NCBI RefSeq assembly: GCF_038751955.1
Contig: NZ_JBCEXH010000001.1
Location: 142,300-206,299, forward strand
Source: Methanocalculus natronophilus
GTDB lineage: Archaea > Halobacteriota > Methanomicrobia > Methanomicrobiales > Methanocorpusculaceae
Length of the DNA stretch: 64,000 bases
Reading direction: 5' to 3'
The notes under the pieces are model-generated. The model made no database searches. It had not been told where the DNA came from and saw only the letters and a program-made list of their open reading frames with translations. Numbering within the stretch: the stretch's first letter is position 1; every line of letters starts with the position of its first letter. The translations under genes and the position numbers were made by a program. Below, piece by piece: positions 54,220 to 63,029 of the stretch.

Positions 54220-54786
54220 TCAGGCGCTGCAGGAGTCGATCATGCCGAGGAGGACAACAAGCCGCTCACCGTCGAGCTGCGCTTCAGCAACAATACAGGC
54301 GATCATCCTGTTCTCCCTAAAAAGCAGGACTACATCGTCAATCCCGGTCAGTGAGGAGACAAGAAGCAGGAGCTTCCCTCTCTCTGTCAGGTGCCGGGGA
54401 GCTGCTGCCAGGAACCGGGTGATCGTCTCCCTGCCGTCACTGCCACCGTCAAGGGCATATTCAAGCCAGTCGTCGATGCGATCGGATTCTTCAGTCGGGA
54501 GGTATGGGGGGTTACAGAGGATCAGATCAAACCTCCCGCAGATACCATCAAAGAGATCGCATCTGACAGCTGCCACACCCCGTTGAAAGGCAGAGCGTAC
54601 AGCATGGGGATTGATATCTGTTGCAACAACAAGGCCTGCATGCCCTGCCAGTCCCTCTGAGACCTCGCCGCTGCCGCACCCGATCTCAAGAACGGTATCG
54701 CCTGGAGCGAGAACCCGGAGTGCTGCTTCTTTGAGCAGAACGGTATCTTCTGCCGGCGCATAGACCTCTGGATGGATCGGGTGCAT
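54220..54786 (-). CDS. HemK/PrmC-type release-factor glutamine methyltransferase
   Basis: A 188-residue class I SAM methyltransferase: EIGCGSGEVSEGLAG (SAM loop), ATDINPHAVR, and the NPPY motif LILCNPPYLPTEES typical of N5-glutamine methylation of translation release factor aRF1. Compact archaeal form (Mtq2-like). Last gene of the trmY-to-hemK cluster, 1 bp after ksgA, with GAGGTAG as ribosome site. Confidence 0.9.
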   Translation of the reverse strand: MHPIHPEVYAPAEDTVLLKEAALRVLAPGDTVLEIGCGSGEVSEGLAGHAGLVVATDINPHAVRSAFQRGVAAVRCDLFDGICGRFDLILCNPPYLPTEESDRIDDWLEYALDGGSDGRETITRFLAAAPRHLTERGKLLLLVSSLTGIDDVVLLFRENRMIACIVAEAQLDGERLVVLLGMIDSCSA

Positions 54787-54787
54787 G

Positions 54788-55570
54788 CTACCTCTTCATA
54801 CCAGCTGAAAGAGTATTTGCAAGTTCGATAAACTGCTGGAGCGAGAGGTTCTCGGGCCGTGCCGAGAGGGTCGCTTCATCAAGACTGTCGATCAGGGCAG
54901 TGATCTGATCCTCGCCAAAGATGCCTTTGCCACTCTTCAGGCAGTTTCTTACTTTTTTTCTCCTGTGGGAAAAGAGTGTCCTGACAAGGAGTGAAAACGT
55001 CTGCTTGTCAGCAATTGGAACAGGCGGATCAATTGGAGTGAGGCGGACAACCATTGACCAGACCTCTGGCGAGGGCCAGAAGGCACGCGGCGATATCTCC
55101 ATAAGAGGCTTGACTTTTGCATGTGCCTGCACCATCACCGAGAGACGGCTTGCATCAGCTGTACCTGCTGGAACCATCATCTTGCGTGCATACTCCCACT
55201 GGTACATCAGAACCGCCACTTCAAAGCCCGTCTCAAGAAGACGGAAGGTGATCGGAGATGAGGCAGAATAGGGGAGATTGGCAATGACAATCTCAAACGA
55301 TGGCAGCGGGCAGCTGACGGCATCACCATGAATGATCTCAAGCTGCCCGGCTTCTATCTCCTGGCAAAACTCGTCTTTCAGTGCGAGAACCAGTTCAGAA
55401 TCGATCTCAACAGCGATGACGGTTGCACCACGGTCAAGGAGTGCGCGGGTAAGCACCCCCCGCCCGGGTCCTATCTCAAGAACCCGTCTGCCATCAACCG
55501 GAAGAGCTCCTGCGATCCGGTCAACAACAGAGGGATCAATGAGAAAGTGCTGATCGTACCTGGCTCTCAT
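54788..55570 (-). CDS. ksgA: 16S rRNA dimethyladenosine transferase (KsgA/Dim1)
   Basis: Dimethylates two adjacent adenines in the 3' stem-loop of 16S rRNA. 260 residues: YDQHFLIDPSVVDRIAG, SAM motif EIGPGRGVLTRALL, AVEIDSELV, and catalytic NLPYSASSPITFRLL. C-terminal helical domain included. Overlaps DUF655 by 4 bp and is conserved with it in archaea. Confidence 0.96.
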   Translation of the reverse strand: MRARYDQHFLIDPSVVDRIAGALPVDGRRVLEIGPGRGVLTRALLDRGATVIAVEIDSELVLALKDEFCQEIEAGQLEIIHGDAVSCPLPSFEIVIANLPYSASSPITFRLLETGFEVAVLMYQWEYARKMMVPAGTADASRLSVMVQAHAKVKPLMEISPRAFWPSPEVWSMVVRLTPIDPPVPIADKQTFSLLVRTLFSHRRKKVRNCLKSGKGIFGEDQITALIDSLDEATLSARPENLSLQQFIELANTLSAGMKR

Positions 55571-56127
55571 CGTGATGTGAAGAGATGGTATTTCACATCC
55601 GGATCCATGATCTCCTCAAGAATCCGCTCAACTATCATCCGTTCAGGGTGAGGAAGCGCCTTAATCCTGGTGCGGATATCCTCAAAACTCTCAAAGGGTT
55701 TCCTGTGGCGTGCCTCAAGCACCTCGGAGAGGATCTTCTTCCCGATACCCGGAAGCAGATGGAGCATGTGTTGTTTCAGGCTTATTGGAACGGATTTATT
55801 AAAAAATTCCACAAACCGCGGTTCATTCTGTTTGACGATCTGCTCAATGGCATACGGGAGTTCAAGTTTTGCATTTGTGGTCAGCTCTTCGTAGCGGAGC
55901 CGCCGCTTCACGCGTTCAACTTTGGGCCGCTCACCATCTCCGATATAGAGCAGCTCATAGATCTCAATATCCGCAGTCTTTGGAATAATCTCAAGCAGTT
56001 TGAACTGGTCAACACCGACTGCCTGGATAAGTGGTTCGCGTTTAATTATCGGGCGTGGATCGTCTGGACGGCCGTGCTGCAGTACATCAATCGCTAGCGC
56101 TTGACTCTCTTTCTTCTCCGCTCTCAT
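55567..56127 (-). CDS. DUF655 family protein with helix-hairpin-helix
   Basis: A 186-residue archaeal DUF655 protein, usually beside ksgA and rpoF. Nucleic-acid-binding signs: an OB-like beta region (DQFKLLEIIPKTADIEIYELLYIGDGERPKVERVKRRLRYEEL) and a helix-hairpin-helix with LPGIGKKILSEVLEARHRKPFESFEDIRTRI. Probable role in rRNA or DNA/RNA binding; no activity shown. ATG 56127 overlaps the end of rpoF; an upstream in-frame ATG at 56175 lies inside rpoF and is unlikely. Confidence 0.88.
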   Translation of the reverse strand: MRAEKKESQALAIDVLQHGRPDDPRPIIKREPLIQAVGVDQFKLLEIIPKTADIEIYELLYIGDGERPKVERVKRRLRYEELTTNAKLELPYAIEQIVKQNEPRFVEFFNKSVPISLKQHMLHLLPGIGKKILSEVLEARHRKPFESFEDIRTRIKALPHPERMIVERILEEIMDPDVKYHLFTSR

Positions 56128-56137
56128 ACCAATAACC

Positions 56138-56488
56138 TCAGCTATGATCTGCAACCAGATCGAGGATCGCATCAAGTTCTTCAGGTGTCAGGGTGAAGCG
56201 TTCCTTGGCATAGATTGCCCGGAGCTCGTCCCTGTTCCGTGGCATCAGATTGACGATCCTGTATGCAATATCCGGTTTCATCTTCTCCAGTTCAAGCAGT
56301 GCATCAAGAAGGGTTCGTGAAGCATCAGGAGAGAGCTTTGTAAGGTGATTGACATGTTCAATGCTCTTCCTCAGCTCGTAGGACATCTCTTTTCCAGATT
56401 CGAGACGCTCAGCCTCAATGGCGAGAAGCGACTCGCGAAGTTCCGGAAGGGTAACCCTTTCCTCGCTAATAAATGCTTTTACTTTCAT
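56138..56488 (-). CDS. rpoF: RNA polymerase subunit Rpo4 (Rpb4/RpoF)
   Basis: A 116-residue Rpb4 homologue; with Rpo7 it forms the polymerase stalk that helps open the promoter and bind nascent RNA. HRDC-like helical fold: ERVTLPELRESLLAIEAERLE, LRKSIEHVNHLTKL, PDIAYRIVNLMPRNRDELRAIYAKERFTLTPEELDAILDLV. Start ATG 56488 with GGTGAT four bases upstream (GTG at 56497 in frame is less likely). Confidence 0.93.
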   Translation of the reverse strand: MKVKAFISEERVTLPELRESLLAIEAERLESGKEMSYELRKSIEHVNHLTKLSPDASRTLLDALLELEKMKPDIAYRIVNLMPRNRDELRAIYAKERFTLTPEELDAILDLVADHS

Positions 56489-56510
56489 GTCAATCACCAG
56501 AATAAATGAA

Positions 56511-56804
56511 TTAATATTTCTGTGCTTTTAGATGTTGTGGTCGTGCGATGACTGTCTTCGTCGCATTCCCGTCTTTGACCTCTAAGACCCATGACCGGCC
56601 GCGTGATCCGATGATCGTGCCGGTCTTTCCATGGAACCTGCGGTGGGGCATACCCTTCTGGATACTCGGTTCGACAACCAGATGAACCTTCTGCCCTTTT
56701 TCAAAGTCCTGGATGACCGAGGTTACTGGTGGAAGGCCACGTTTTCTGAGTGCTTTCTTAAACTTGTATCGAGTCTTCTTCCGTGGGCCGTTATGTAGTG
56801 CCAT
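56511..56804 (-). CDS. rpl21e: 50S ribosomal protein L21e
   Basis: A 97-residue ribosomal protein of the large subunit, archaeal/eukaryotic only. Starts ALHNGPRKKTRYKFKKALRKRG, then VHLVVEPSIQKGMPHRRFHGKTGTIIGSRGRSWVLEV and ends RPQHLKAQKY. It lies between pus10 (2 bp upstream) and rpoF (22 bp downstream). Confidence 0.98.
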   Translation of the reverse strand: MALHNGPRKKTRYKFKKALRKRGLPPVTSVIQDFEKGQKVHLVVEPSIQKGMPHRRFHGKTGTIIGSRGRSWVLEVKDGNATKTVIARPQHLKAQKY

Positions 56805-56806
56805 CT

Positions 56807-58048
56807 TTACTCTTCTCCATTCTCCGGCATACCTTCGACAGCAATGACATCGAGTGTCAGAACTGTTGCAGGGATACCGAGGATCTCTGATAGACTGGGA
56901 TTCGTCCTGCCATTATCCCCTGATACCAGTTCCTTGATGTAGAGTCCCGCTTCCCCGATCACCTCGATCAGGTACCGGTCATCCTCGACACCAAGACACC
57001 GGATACCAACAACCATACGCTCCCTTATACGATCTGCTCTCCTATGTGAAACGCGTTGCGGGGTGCGTTGACTGATTACTGCCCCATTCAGGGCTTCAAG
57101 AGCTTTTTTGACCGTTTTTGGGGAGGTATGACCCTCGATATCGACCAGAATCCTGTATGTTTTATGCGCTTTGTGCGATTTAAGGGTTTCCACCTCCCTC
57201 CTGCCACTCCACCGTGTGAGCGTAACCGTGACACGACCGCAAGCCGCAGTATTGATCGCAGACTCAAGGTCACCCAGATCAATCTGCCTCTTCCGCGGAG
57301 CAGGAATCTCCATGATAAAGGGACGGCCCGATCCGACCATGAGCGCATCGATATCCTCACGTCCGGCGCCGTGGAGGATTGCGCCTGCTGCCTGGAAGAG
57401 CCCGATTGCAGGTGTTCCGATCAGCTCCTCAACCGAATCCGGGTACTGCTTTCCTAAACCGCCGCATTCCGGACAGCCTGCGCCACGGCATGAGCGGCAG
57501 TCCCAGTGTGTCTGGGGGATGCCCCGCTCAAGTTTCCTGTACCTGCCATGGAAAAAGACGGGTGCTATCTGAACTTCGACTTTTTCCTCAGCGATATTCA
57601 GGATCACAGTCACCTCGGGATTCTTTGGGTCACCAGTCTTCCCGGTGAGCGCGGCAACGGCTTTTCCCACCTCCCTGTTCATCTCGGATTTCAGGGGTTC
57701 AGGGTCACCAAGCGAGAAGTCGCTCCAGAGCATCTCTTCAGACTCAGCCATCATCGGGGGAACCCGGGTTCCTATCACAAATGTATCATGCTCAATCCCA
57801 TCAAGGGCATCTGCCACACGCGCTGCCCAGGAGTCGATCCGGGTGAAGAGATCTGAACAGACAAAACATGTCCCTCTTTCATAGCCGGTAAAGCGGATGT
57901 GTGCATCCAGGGCATGGGCAACCCTGAGGGCGTGGCCGCGTTCTGCATTTGAGAGGCCAAAGGATCGCCGTGCAAAGAGACGGCCAAGGCAGTGATCGCA
58001 GATCGGGCCGCTCTCAAGGATTGAACCGACAAGAGGAAGGAGTGACAT
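56807..58048 (-). CDS. pus10: tRNA pseudouridine synthase Pus10 (Psi54/Psi55)
   Basis: Makes pseudouridine at 54 and 55 of archaeal tRNA. 413-414 residues: N-terminal zinc module with CDHCLGRLF and CFVCSDL plus THUMP-like region, CRSCRGAGCPECGG, then the PUA-less catalytic core with EDIDALMVGSGRPFIMEI (active-site Asp), and HRRADRIRERMV. Two adjacent ATGs (58051, 58048); the stop of trmY overlaps them. The m1Psi54 made by TrmY requires its product. Confidence 0.94.
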   Translation of the reverse strand: MSLLPLVGSILESGPICDHCLGRLFARRSFGLSNAERGHALRVAHALDAHIRFTGYERGTCFVCSDLFTRIDSWAARVADALDGIEHDTFVIGTRVPPMMAESEEMLWSDFSLGDPEPLKSEMNREVGKAVAALTGKTGDPKNPEVTVILNIAEEKVEVQIAPVFFHGRYRKLERGIPQTHWDCRSCRGAGCPECGGLGKQYPDSVEELIGTPAIGLFQAAGAILHGAGREDIDALMVGSGRPFIMEIPAPRKRQIDLGDLESAINTAACGRVTVTLTRWSGRREVETLKSHKAHKTYRILVDIEGHTSPKTVKKALEALNGAVISQRTPQRVSHRRADRIRERMVVGIRCLGVEDDRYLIEVIGEAGLYIKELVSGDNGRTNPSLSEILGIPATVLTLDVIAVEGMPENGEE

Positions 58049-58659
58049 CATGCATCCCTCCGATCAGCTTCATTGAGAAAGATGGTGATGGTGTGATCCC
58101 CATGGAGGATCTTGTTGCCAACCGAGATGCGTGGAAGGTCTGCTATCAGCTCCTCTTCGGCGTCAGTGAAGTTCAGGTGGTCAGAGAGGAGGAGGTTCCC
58201 GGGGAGGGTTTCAAGGGACCGGATATCAGTTCCTCCTTCGTCAAGGACAGCAAACGGATAGTCGGCAAGCAGCCGCAGAAGACCTCCGCACCGGATGAAT
58301 ACACCCGGAGACGTCTCCCTGAAGTCGTCACCGCATGGTTGTGCAAGCGCCTTTTTGATCAGGGCTCCCGCACTTCGCTCATCAGGGTTCAGTGACCGGA
58401 TCGTCTCACCCTTCAGGAGAATGGTCCGCTCGCCATCTTCCAGGCTCTCATCCCGGCTCACCGGGGAGTCACCGGCCGCTGCTGCGCCTTTCAGGATCAG
58501 AAAACATTCGACATCCCTCCTGAGCCCGTGGGAGAGGAAGAAGGAGGCATTCACACACCGGCAGAGAACATCCATCCGTCCGGCGCTCCCGGGCATATCA
58601 TTGAGCGGGAATCCGGGGTCGGTGACGGCACGATGGCCAATAACAGCAAATCGTTTCAT
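58048..58659 (-). CDS. trmY: tRNA (pseudouridine54-N1)-methyltransferase TrmY
   Basis: SPOUT-class methyltransferase that converts Psi54 to m1Psi54 in the T loop of archaeal tRNA. 203 residues from ATG 58659, which has GGAGATG closely upstream; the frame is open to 58743 but the family starts KRFAVIGHRAVTDPGFPLNDMPG. Knot motifs: LLSDHLNFTDAEEELI and ISVGNKILHGDHTITIFLNEAD. Overlaps pus10 by about 4 bp, so producer and user of Psi54 are co-translated. Confidence 0.93.
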   Translation of the reverse strand: MKRFAVIGHRAVTDPGFPLNDMPGSAGRMDVLCRCVNASFFLSHGLRRDVECFLILKGAAAAGDSPVSRDESLEDGERTILLKGETIRSLNPDERSAGALIKKALAQPCGDDFRETSPGVFIRCGGLLRLLADYPFAVLDEGGTDIRSLETLPGNLLLSDHLNFTDAEEELIADLPRISVGNKILHGDHTITIFLNEADRRDA

Positions 58660-59432
58660 ATACATCTCCATTATGGCTTCCCAGCGGGTATCTCGAGCCC
58701 TGGAACCGGGAAAAAGTACTATACAACTAGGAACCGCTGCCACAATAAACCTGCGTCTGGCAGCTGATGAGAGAACCTATGCCCGTTGCCAGGCAAAACA
58801 AGCGGTTTGAATACCCTGTTTGCGTAATCACTCTCTGTATGATTCTTCTCCATAGTTCTGAAGGTCATTCCTATCCAAAGACTATCATACTACACAAATG
58901 GCCTCAAATCGCAATTATATGACTAATTTTAATAATAAAAAAATACTATATTTTGACATCCATATCTATGACTTCAGCTGCTGTCCTTACGATCATTGGC
59001 GGTAGAAGACCCAAGAGACAAGTCTCGTGGTACCTTGGAGAAGGGCCGCTCGTATTTGCGTATCAGATTAAACCCCCACCGCCCCTGACCCGTCCGCAAA
59101 TGCTTCGCAAGGGAGTTTGAGCCGGGTTGCCGCAGATGCTGGCGCGGGAGGGGCGGGAATACTCCGGGGGCAGCCAGAGGAGATATGCCCCGATTCTACG
59201 AATCGTCCTGACGGATTGCTCTTTCGAGCAAGGGCTTATCACCTCTGTCCGCCTTATCCCCATCGCCTGACCCCGCCCCCCTATACCCGCGCCGCACCTG
59301 CTTCACTCACTCCCAAATGTTTCCGGTTGCTGCAATCAGGATCTCTTCCCCGGGATCGTTTCCCACGCTCCGAAGAATTCAGGAAAACCCTCATGATCAG
59401 CGAAGAGCCAGAATTTTGGAGAAGAGTCAAAA
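58660..59432. other. Long intergenic region between trmY and the MazF-like gene
   Basis: About 770 bp with no gene I can support. 58830-58960 is AT-rich and includes CTATATTTT near 58947; a 50-codon frame (58968-59120, beginning MTSAAVLTIIGGRRPKRQ) follows it but has no family features. 59070-59300 is GC-rich, without the conserved blocks of SRP RNA or RNase P RNA. A plus frame near 59370-59470 encodes protein-like EEFRKTLMISEEPEFWRRVKR just before the repeat tract; it might be the remains of an antitoxin for the following toxin. Confidence 0.35.
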
Positions 59433-59497
59433 GAACAGAAGTAAATGGAGAAGAGAACAGAAGTAAGTGGAGAAGACAAGAGAAGTAAGAGAAGTAA
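59433..59497. repeat. Purine-rich tandem repeats before the MazF-like gene
   Basis: Two 22-bp units (59433-59454, 59455-59476) differ at one base; they start GAACAGAAGTAA. After CAA, two exact 9-bp units GAGAAGTAA follow (59480-59488, 59489-59497). The toxin ribosome site GAGGAGAG comes directly after. Confidence 0.85.
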
Positions 59498-59511
59498 GAG
59501 GAGAGCCCAGA

Positions 59512-59841
59512 ATGAGCAGATATCATCCAGGCGATGTCGTCCTTGTTCCATTCCCCTTTGATCATGGAGAGGATCGGAAAGTCAGGCCGGCAATTGTGTT
59601 GTCAGTAGAATCAGGAGACGTCGTCCTGGCTCCCTGCACCCGGCAGATGGTTGTTGGAGATACCGGATCAGTCGCAATAGGGCTCGACGACTTTCTGGAA
59701 GGCGGCCTCGATCTCTTTGACGGGAGTTTTGTCCTGGCTGGCAGGAGAAGAACCCTCCCGGCAAGGACCATCATTGCACGAAAAGGCAGGCTGACAGACG
59801 AGAGCTTCAAAGAGATCCTGGTTCGTGCCAACCTATACTAA
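59512..59841 (+). CDS. MazF/PemK family mRNA interferase-like toxin
   Basis: A 109-residue protein of the MazF/PemK/Kid fold: YHPGDVVLVPFPFDHGEDRKVRPAIVLSV at the N-terminus, with the R/P pair typical of the RNA-binding face, then VVLAPCTRQM and a C-terminal helix (DESFKEILVRANL). ATG 59512 follows GGAGAG; the frame opens earlier (59467) within the repeats. No intact antitoxin gene is next to it, so it is either orphan, weakly active, or served from elsewhere. Converges with srp54. Confidence 0.82.
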   Translation: MSRYHPGDVVLVPFPFDHGEDRKVRPAIVLSVESGDVVLAPCTRQMVVGDTGSVAIGLDDFLEGGLDLFDGSFVLAGRRRTLPARTIIARKGRLTDESFKEILVRANLY

Positions 59842-59921
59842 ACAGGAGAGAAAAAGCTGGCAGGACCAAGGCAAAAACGAGGGGAGAACGGGACCGAGCA
59901 GGAGAGAGACAGGCAAAAAAA

Positions 59922-61244
59922 CTACGGCAACTTGTCGCCGCCGAACTGCTTCATCATCCGGTTCATCGAGAAGCGTCCTCCGCCTTTGAATCCTTTCAAT
60001 GCACGCTGCATAACCTTGTAATATTTGATCAGCTCCCGGACATCATCGAGGGTCGAGCCCGAGCCATGGGCAATACGCTGTGCACGCTGGGTATTGATCA
60101 GTGATGGATCTGTCATCTCCGCATCGGTCATTGAGTCCATCATAATGCGGTAGCGTTGCATCTTGACAGAGGTGACATCGTAGACCTCGCTTGGGACATT
60201 CATATTGCCAAGCGGCAGCATCGAAAGCACCTGCTTGAGGGGGCCCATCTTATTGAGGGCTTCAAGCTGCTGGTACATGTCTTTCAGGGTAAACTTGCCC
60301 CTGAGCATCGCGTTGACATCGACATCTGTGTCCATCACATCCTCGGCACGCTCGGCAAGGGCTCGTAAATCACCCATACCGAGCATCCGTGAGATGAAGC
60401 CATCCGGGTCGAACCGCTCAAGATCATCGATCGTCTCACCTGATCCGATGAAGACAATCCCGGAATGGGTCTCAGAGATCGCCGAGAGCGCACCACCACC
60501 TTTTGCGGTACCATCCATCTTCGTGACGATGACACCGTCGATTCCGATAGCGTCATGGAACCGCTTTGCCTGGTCACGGGCGGCCTGGCCGAGCGCAGCA
60601 TCGATGACGAGCCAGCGGTGATCAGGTTCTGCCAGCTCGTTGATCTGCATGATCTCATCGATCAGATCATCCTCAAGTGCATGCCGCCCGGCGGTATCGA
60701 TGATGATGATCTCACGATCACGGAGAGCATCAAGACCTTCCCTCGCAAGCTTCACCGCATCCTTCTCGGCAGGATCACCATGGACCGGGACATTCATCTT
60801 CTGGCAGAGCGTCTGGAGCTGGACAAAGGCACCCGGCCTGAAGTTGTCGCAACAGATCGCGCCAACCTTCAGCCCCTTTCTCTGGAGGTACCGGCAGAGT
60901 TTTGCTGTTGTTGTCGTCTTGCCTGATCCCTGAAGACCCGCCATCAGGATTGTCTGGGGCTTCAGGGAGAGTTCTGTCTCAGGACCCATCAGTGCAACCA
61001 GTTCCTGGTAGACGATCCTGAGCACATGATCCTTCACCCCCATTCCTTTTGGCGGATCTTCATCAAGTGCGCGCTTCTTTATCGACTGGGAGAGCTGCAT
61101 CACGAGTTTGACATTGACATCAGCCTGGATGAGTGCCCGCTGAAGATCCCGTATGAGCTCTTCAACAGCAGCACGATCCACTACAGCTTTCCCGGCGAGT
61201 TTTTTCACCGCATCTTTGAGGGATCCTGACAGGGAGTCAAGCAT
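59922..61244 (-). CDS. srp54: Signal recognition particle protein SRP54
   Basis: GTPase that binds signal peptides on the ribosome and docks at FtsY. 440 residues: N domain, G domain with P-loop GLQGSGKTTTTAKLC, DTAGRHALEDDL, TKMDGTAKGGG, and an M domain (MQRYRIMMDSMTDAEM ... GSGSTLDDVRELIKYYKVMQRALKGF). It follows ftsY with a 1-bp overlap (TGATG), so both targeting GTPases are co-translated. Confidence 0.98.
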   Translation of the reverse strand: MLDSLSGSLKDAVKKLAGKAVVDRAAVEELIRDLQRALIQADVNVKLVMQLSQSIKKRALDEDPPKGMGVKDHVLRIVYQELVALMGPETELSLKPQTILMAGLQGSGKTTTTAKLCRYLQRKGLKVGAICCDNFRPGAFVQLQTLCQKMNVPVHGDPAEKDAVKLAREGLDALRDREIIIIDTAGRHALEDDLIDEIMQINELAEPDHRWLVIDAALGQAARDQAKRFHDAIGIDGVIVTKMDGTAKGGGALSAISETHSGIVFIGSGETIDDLERFDPDGFISRMLGMGDLRALAERAEDVMDTDVDVNAMLRGKFTLKDMYQQLEALNKMGPLKQVLSMLPLGNMNVPSEVYDVTSVKMQRYRIMMDSMTDAEMTDPSLINTQRAQRIAHGSGSTLDDVRELIKYYKVMQRALKGFKGGGRFSMNRMMKQFGGDKLP

Positions 61245-62377
61245 CAGGCATCATCTCCCATAATCTCGTTAATAATGAGGTCAGGTGTAAACAAAACGAT
61301 ATCTGCATACTCCTGGCCGACACCGAGGAAGAGGAGCGGTTTGCCGATGGTATAGGCAATTGAGATGGCAGAACCGCCTTTTGGATCCATATCCGCCTTC
61401 GTCAGGATAACGCCATCAGCCCCGACAGTCCGTTCAAATTCTGCAGCCCTGACAACAGCATCGTTGCCTGCGGTTGCCTCGTCGACATAGAGGATCAGAT
61501 CTGGCTGTATCACACGCCGGATCTTATCGAGCTGGCTCATCAGGTTTGCCCGGTTATGAAACCGCCCTGCCGTATCAGCAAGCACCACATCAGCCTTATG
61601 AGCCCGTGCATATTCAACTGTATCATAGAGGACTGCAGATGGGTCAGCTCCTTCCTGGTGATGGATCAGGCGGACACCCAGCCGCTCTGCATGAACACTG
61701 ATCTGCTCAATCGCACCGGCACGGTACGTATCTCCTGCCCCGATAACAACAGAAAAACCCTCTTTCTTCAGGAAATCAGCAACCTTTGCAATGGTCGTGG
61801 TTTTTCCGGTTCCATTGACACCTGTGAAGAGGATCTTCACCGGGCGGGGCTGTGATCGGATATAGGATGGCAGATCAAATCCGTCTCCAAGCACCTCACG
61901 GAGCGCGTCCCTGAGTGTATCATTCACAAGCCCGGCTGGATCCTGCCGTATTTTCCGGTGTTTTCCCAGAAGCGAACTCCGCATATGGGAGATAATGGCG
62001 TCTGTCACGGGAAGGGCGACATCGGACTCAAGCAGGATCATCTCAAGTTCAAAGAGCGGCTCCTCAAGATCCTTCTCTGTCAGGATGAATTCACGCTCTG
62101 TGACAAGCGTTGCGAATTTTTTAAAAAAGCCTGCCTTCTCAACCTTTTTATCAGCATCAGATGCCCATTTCTGAGCCGGTGGCTGCGCCTGGCTATCTGC
62201 CGTCACTGCCTCGCCTGCAGTCTCTCCGTGAGATGAAGCAACAGGAGCCTCGATGGCAGTGGCTGTATCTGGATCATCCTGGGGGGAGGAGTCCGGGGCT
62301 GCCTGAATATTTTCCTCAATAGAGAGGCCGATCTTCGCGCGGACATCCCGCAGCTTCGTCTTCAGGCCTTCAAACAT
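61244..62377 (-). CDS. ftsY: Signal recognition particle receptor FtsY
   Basis: Membrane-associated receptor GTPase for SRP. From ATG 62377 it is 377 residues: acidic, Pro/Ser-rich A region (25-75), NG domain with GVNGTGKTTTIAKVA, DTAGRFHNRANLM, TKADMDPKGGSAIS and GVGQEYADIV. The frame is open upstream through the end of pfdA to 62521, but the family starts FEGLKTKLRDVRAKIG. The pfdA stop lies 10 bp upstream of this ATG. Confidence 0.96.
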   Translation of the reverse strand: MFEGLKTKLRDVRAKIGLSIEENIQAAPDSSPQDDPDTATAIEAPVASSHGETAGEAVTADSQAQPPAQKWASDADKKVEKAGFFKKFATLVTEREFILTEKDLEEPLFELEMILLESDVALPVTDAIISHMRSSLLGKHRKIRQDPAGLVNDTLRDALREVLGDGFDLPSYIRSQPRPVKILFTGVNGTGKTTTIAKVADFLKKEGFSVVIGAGDTYRAGAIEQISVHAERLGVRLIHHQEGADPSAVLYDTVEYARAHKADVVLADTAGRFHNRANLMSQLDKIRRVIQPDLILYVDEATAGNDAVVRAAEFERTVGADGVILTKADMDPKGGSAISIAYTIGKPLLFLGVGQEYADIVLFTPDLIINEIMGDDA

Positions 62378-62387
62378 GCTTCTTTGT

Positions 62388-62843
62388 TCAGCTCCGGCCA
62401 GAAGACTGGCCCATGCCAGCCTGGTACAGCTGCTCAAGGCGCCTTCCAACCTCTTCAGCCTGCGCCTGGAGTTTCTGGATCGTCTCTGCGAGACGCTTTC
62501 CCTGGGCTTCCATCTCAACAATCCGCTCTGTCAGATAGGAGACAGTCTCCTCATTGGTCTTCTCAACAGAAACATCAGCACCGATTGCAACAATACAGGT
62601 ATCGGGATCGAGAATTTTTGCACGGACTGCTGCACCACCGCCAATCGGGAGGAGGCATACCGCATCAGTTGTGCCGGCAAGCCCCCTGAGGGTCTCAATT
62701 GAGGTGTTCATATCCATCCGTGCATTATCGATGAGCTGAAACTGTCGGGAGAAGGCTTCAATCTGCTGATTGTACTCGTTCAGGTACATCTGAAGCGTCT
62801 GAAACTCCTGTTCAGGTGTCCGGGCACTGGTATTATTCGCCAT
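62388..62843 (-). CDS. pfdA: Prefoldin alpha subunit
   Basis: A 151-residue subunit of the hexameric prefoldin chaperone that hands unfolded proteins to the thermosome. Two long coiled-coil helices (EFQTLQMYLNEYNQQIEAFSRQF and ERIVEMEAQGKRLAETIQKLQAQAEEVGRRLEQL) flank a beta-hairpin core (DAVCLLPIGGGAAVRAKI). Overlaps rpl18a by 11 bp. Confidence 0.95.
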   Translation of the reverse strand: MANNTSARTPEQEFQTLQMYLNEYNQQIEAFSRQFQLIDNARMDMNTSIETLRGLAGTTDAVCLLPIGGGAAVRAKILDPDTCIVAIGADVSVEKTNEETVSYLTERIVEMEAQGKRLAETIQKLQAQAEEVGRRLEQLYQAGMGQSSGRS

Positions 62844-63024
62844 TGACCTTCTCTACGCTCTCAATTTTGATTAATCTTCTCTCGAGACGGTGTTTGCTTC
62901 CCATCAGGGTATAAATCCGTTCTCTTGCCTGTGCTTCGTTCGGTGCCTCGATCACCTTGATGTATGGTTTCCATGCATCACCGATCTTCATCGTACCGCG
63001 TACTTCAAATTCTGCTAACTCCAT
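62833..63024 (-). CDS. rpl18a: 50S ribosomal protein L18a (L20A/LX)
   Basis: A 63-residue archaeal ribosomal protein LX. Sequence features: ELAEFEVRGTMKIGDAWKPYIKVIEA and ERIYTLMGSKHRLERRLIKI. Placed between eIF6 (5 bp) and pfdA, a conserved archaeal order. Confidence 0.95.
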   Translation of the reverse strand: MELAEFEVRGTMKIGDAWKPYIKVIEAPNEAQARERIYTLMGSKHRLERRLIKIESVEKVNGE

Positions 63025-63029
63025 TCAGC

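Noticed and set aside
58660-59432. SRP RNA or RNase P RNA gene next to srp54
   Set aside because: No conserved SRP loop (GGAAGCAGC type) or RNase P block (GAGGAAAGTC) was seen on either strand.
62378-62521. 48-residue N-terminal extension of FtsY
   Set aside because: It is the out-of-frame translation of the end of pfdA.
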